A stretch of DNA of 7,075 bases from Pseudomonadota bacterium (GTDB lineage: Bacteria > Pseudomonadota > Alphaproteobacteria > Rhodospirillales > Magnetospirillaceae), in assembly GCA_023437865.1 (NCBI GenBank), contig JAEZFE010000418.1, positions 1-7,075 on the forward strand. Direction: 5' to 3'. The translations under genes and the position numbers were made by a program. This document shows positions 5,635 through 7,075 of the stretch, piece by piece; the first letter of the stretch is position 1, and every line of letters begins with the position of its first letter. The notes under the pieces were generated by a model. That model was not told where the DNA came from, made no database searches, and saw nothing but the letters and a program-made list of their open reading frames with translations.

Positions 5635-6470
5635 TCGTGTCGGGCAAGGCCAAGCTGGCGGGCGTGATCGGGTGGCCGGTGGGCCATTCGCGTTCGCCCC
5701 GGCTGCACGGCTTCTGGCTGGAAAAGTTGGGCATCGACGGCGCCTACATCCCTCTGGCGGTGGCGCCGGAGGATTTCGAGCAGGTGCTGCGCGCGCTACC
5801 CCGCATGGGGTTCGCCGGGGCCAACGTCACCGTGCCGCACAAGGAACAGGCGCTGCATCTGGTGGACGAGCTGGAGCCGCTGGCCCGCCGCATCGGGGCG
5901 GTCAACACCCTGGTGGTTCGGGAGAACGGCACCGTCCTTGGCCGCAACACCGACGCCTTCGGCTTTTTGGAGAATTTACGGCGGGGGGCACCGGGGTGGC
6001 GGGCGCAATCGGCGCCGGCGGTGGTGCTGGGGGCCGGTGGCGCCGCCCGTGCGGTGGCCGCCGCGTTGATTGACGCCGGCGTGCCCGAGGTGCGTCTGGT
6101 CAATCGCTCGGTGGAGCGCGCCGAACGCCTGGCCATGGATGTGGGAGGGCCGTTCCGGGTGATCGGCTGGGATCATGTCGGCCATGCGCTGCATGGCGCC
6201 GGTCTGTTGGTCAACACCACCACGCTGGGCATGACCGGCCAGCCCAGGCTGGAGATCGACCTGGCGCCGCTGCCCGATTGGGCGGTGGTCAATGACATCG
6301 TCTATGCCCCGCTGATGACCGATCTGCTGGCGGCGGCCAAAGCCCGCGGCCTGCGCATCGTCGACGGTATCGGCATGCTGCTGTACCAGGCGGTGCCCGG
6401 CTTCGAGGCGTGGTTCGGGGTCAAGCCCGAGGTCACGGCGGAGCTGCGCGACTTCGTGCTCGCCACCTGA
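5631..6470 (+). CDS. aroE: Shikimate dehydrogenase (NADP+)
   Basis: AroE reduces 3-dehydroshikimate to shikimate with NADPH, the fourth step of the shikimate pathway to aromatic amino acids. The 279-residue protein shows substrate-binding SRSP (20-23), NVTVPHK with catalytic Lys71, NTD with Asp108, the glycine-rich nucleotide loop GAGGAARA (134-141), NRS (158-160) before the usual NADP-binding arginines, and the C-terminal DGIGMLLYQA. Length is normal. The ATG at 5631 overlaps the maf stop as ATGA, with GGGGAG a few bases upstream. In-frame readthrough upstream exists as an open frame inside maf but has no family similarity, so the longer start is rejected. It is followed after four bases by coaE. 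Confidence 0.95.
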   Translation: MIVSGKAKLAGVIGWPVGHSRSPRLHGFWLEKLGIDGAYIPLAVAPEDFEQVLRALPRMGFAGANVTVPHKEQALHLVDELEPLARRIGAVNTLVVRENGTVLGRNTDAFGFLENLRRGAPGWRAQSAPAVVLGAGGAARAVAAALIDAGVPEVRLVNRSVERAERLAMDVGGPFRVIGWDHVGHALHGAGLLVNTTTLGMTGQPRLEIDLAPLPDWAVVNDIVYAPLMTDLLAAAKARGLRIVDGIGMLLYQAVPGFEAWFGVKPEVTAELRDFVLAT

Positions 6471-6474
6471 CGCG

Positions 6475-7075
6475 ATGAAGATCCTCGGCCTCACCGGCTC
6501 CATCGGCATGGGCAAGAGCACGGCGGCGGCCATGTTCCGCCGGCTGGGCGTGCCGGTCCATGATGCCGATGCGACCGTGCACCGGCTGCTTGGCCCCAAT
6601 GGCATGGCGGTGCCGCTGATCGCTGCGGCATTTCCCGGTGCCGTGCGCGAAGGTAAGGTCGACCGCGCCGCTTTGGGTCAGATGGTGTTCGGCAAGCCGC
6701 CTGAGTTGAAGCGGCTGGAAGCCATCCTGCACCCGCTGGTGCGCCGAGCCGAGACTGATTTTCTCCAGCGGCACTGTCGCCGCCGGGCAGGGCTGGTGGT
6801 GCTTGATATCCCGCTACTGTTCGAAACCGGCGGGCAGCGGCGCTGCGACAAAGTGATCGTGGTCACATGCCCGGCCTTTTTGCAGGCGCAGCGGGTGCTG
6901 CGCCGGCCCGGCATGACGGTCGAGCGACTAAAGCTTATCCGCGCGAAACAAATGTCCGATTCACAGAAGCGTAAGCGGGCCGACTTCATTGTGCCGACCG
7001 GCACCGGACGGCTTCCCGCCTTGCGTCGTTTGAGGCGGATCGTCACACTGATGCGTGCCGAACCCGGCCGGGGCC
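6475..7075 (+). CDS. coaE: Dephospho-CoA kinase, 3' end beyond window
   Basis: CoaE phosphorylates the 3'-hydroxyl of dephospho-CoA, the final step of coenzyme A synthesis. The visible 200 residues begin MKILGLTGSIGMGKST with the Walker A motif at 8-16 (Lys14), then DAD (30-32), the HPLV segment (86-89) and DIPLLFE (111-117). Family members are usually about 200 residues, so only a few residues should be missing. The ATG starts four bases after the aroE stop and has no clear Shine-Dalgarno, so coupling to aroE is likely. The C-terminal third is unusually rich in arginine and uses more rare codons (CTA, CTT, CGA) than its neighbours, which may just reflect weaker constraint. In related genomes dnaQ commonly follows; that cannot be seen here. 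Confidence 0.93.
   Translation, partial: MKILGLTGSIGMGKSTAAAMFRRLGVPVHDADATVHRLLGPNGMAVPLIAAAFPGAVREGKVDRAALGQMVFGKPPELKRLEAILHPLVRRAETDFLQRHCRRRAGLVVLDIPLLFETGGQRRCDKVIVVTCPAFLQAQRVLRRPGMTVERLKLIRAKQMSDSQKRKRADFIVPTGTGRLPALRRLRRIVTLMRAEPGRG

Overview
The window reads as a GC-rich alphaproteobacterial chromosome segment, most likely from the Rhodospirillales (a Magnetospirillum/Rhodospirillum-like organism). That placement is an inference from protein character and gene order (rho-hemJ-hemH-hemE | ppsR-maf-aroE-coaE). This is the classical order around the alphaproteobacterial replication origin, where Caulobacter's origin also lies beside hemE. No database search was possible.

Layout. On the minus strand, reading leftward from about 3805, are hemE (GTG start), hemH, hemJ (TTG start overlapping the hemH stop) and then, behind its own good promoter and a structured leader, rho, which runs off the left edge. 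On the plus strand, reading rightward from 4220, are a pyruvate,phosphate dikinase regulatory protein (DUF299), maf, aroE and coaE. The first three are coupled by 4-base ATGA overlaps, coaE follows after 4 bases, and it runs off the right edge. The two arms diverge from a 414-bp gap (3806-4219) that holds six DnaA-box-like 9-mers, including one perfect TTATCCACA. I read the gap as oriC, so all genes in the window are co-directional with replication.

Function. The left arm supplies three late steps of heme synthesis: uroporphyrinogen decarboxylation (HemE), protoporphyrinogen oxidation (HemJ) and iron insertion (HemH). It also carries the transcription terminator Rho. The right arm is a housekeeping string: control of the pyruvate/PEP node, nucleotide house-cleaning (Maf), aromatic biosynthesis (AroE) and coenzyme A synthesis (CoaE).

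The most unusual feature is in rho. After a normal first 331 residues the reading frame does not enter the expected R-loop region. It jumps in frame to a second, diverged copy (about 77% DNA identity over 60 bases) of Rho's own residues 229-246, exactly 103 codons downstream of the first copy. This is an internal duplication, a recombination with another rho, or a chimeric assembly at the window edge. A second unexplained signal is a heptamer, GGTCATA, in close pairs near both ends of the origin gap. I found no mobile elements, tRNA/rRNA genes, CRISPR arrays or evident novel multi-gene system.
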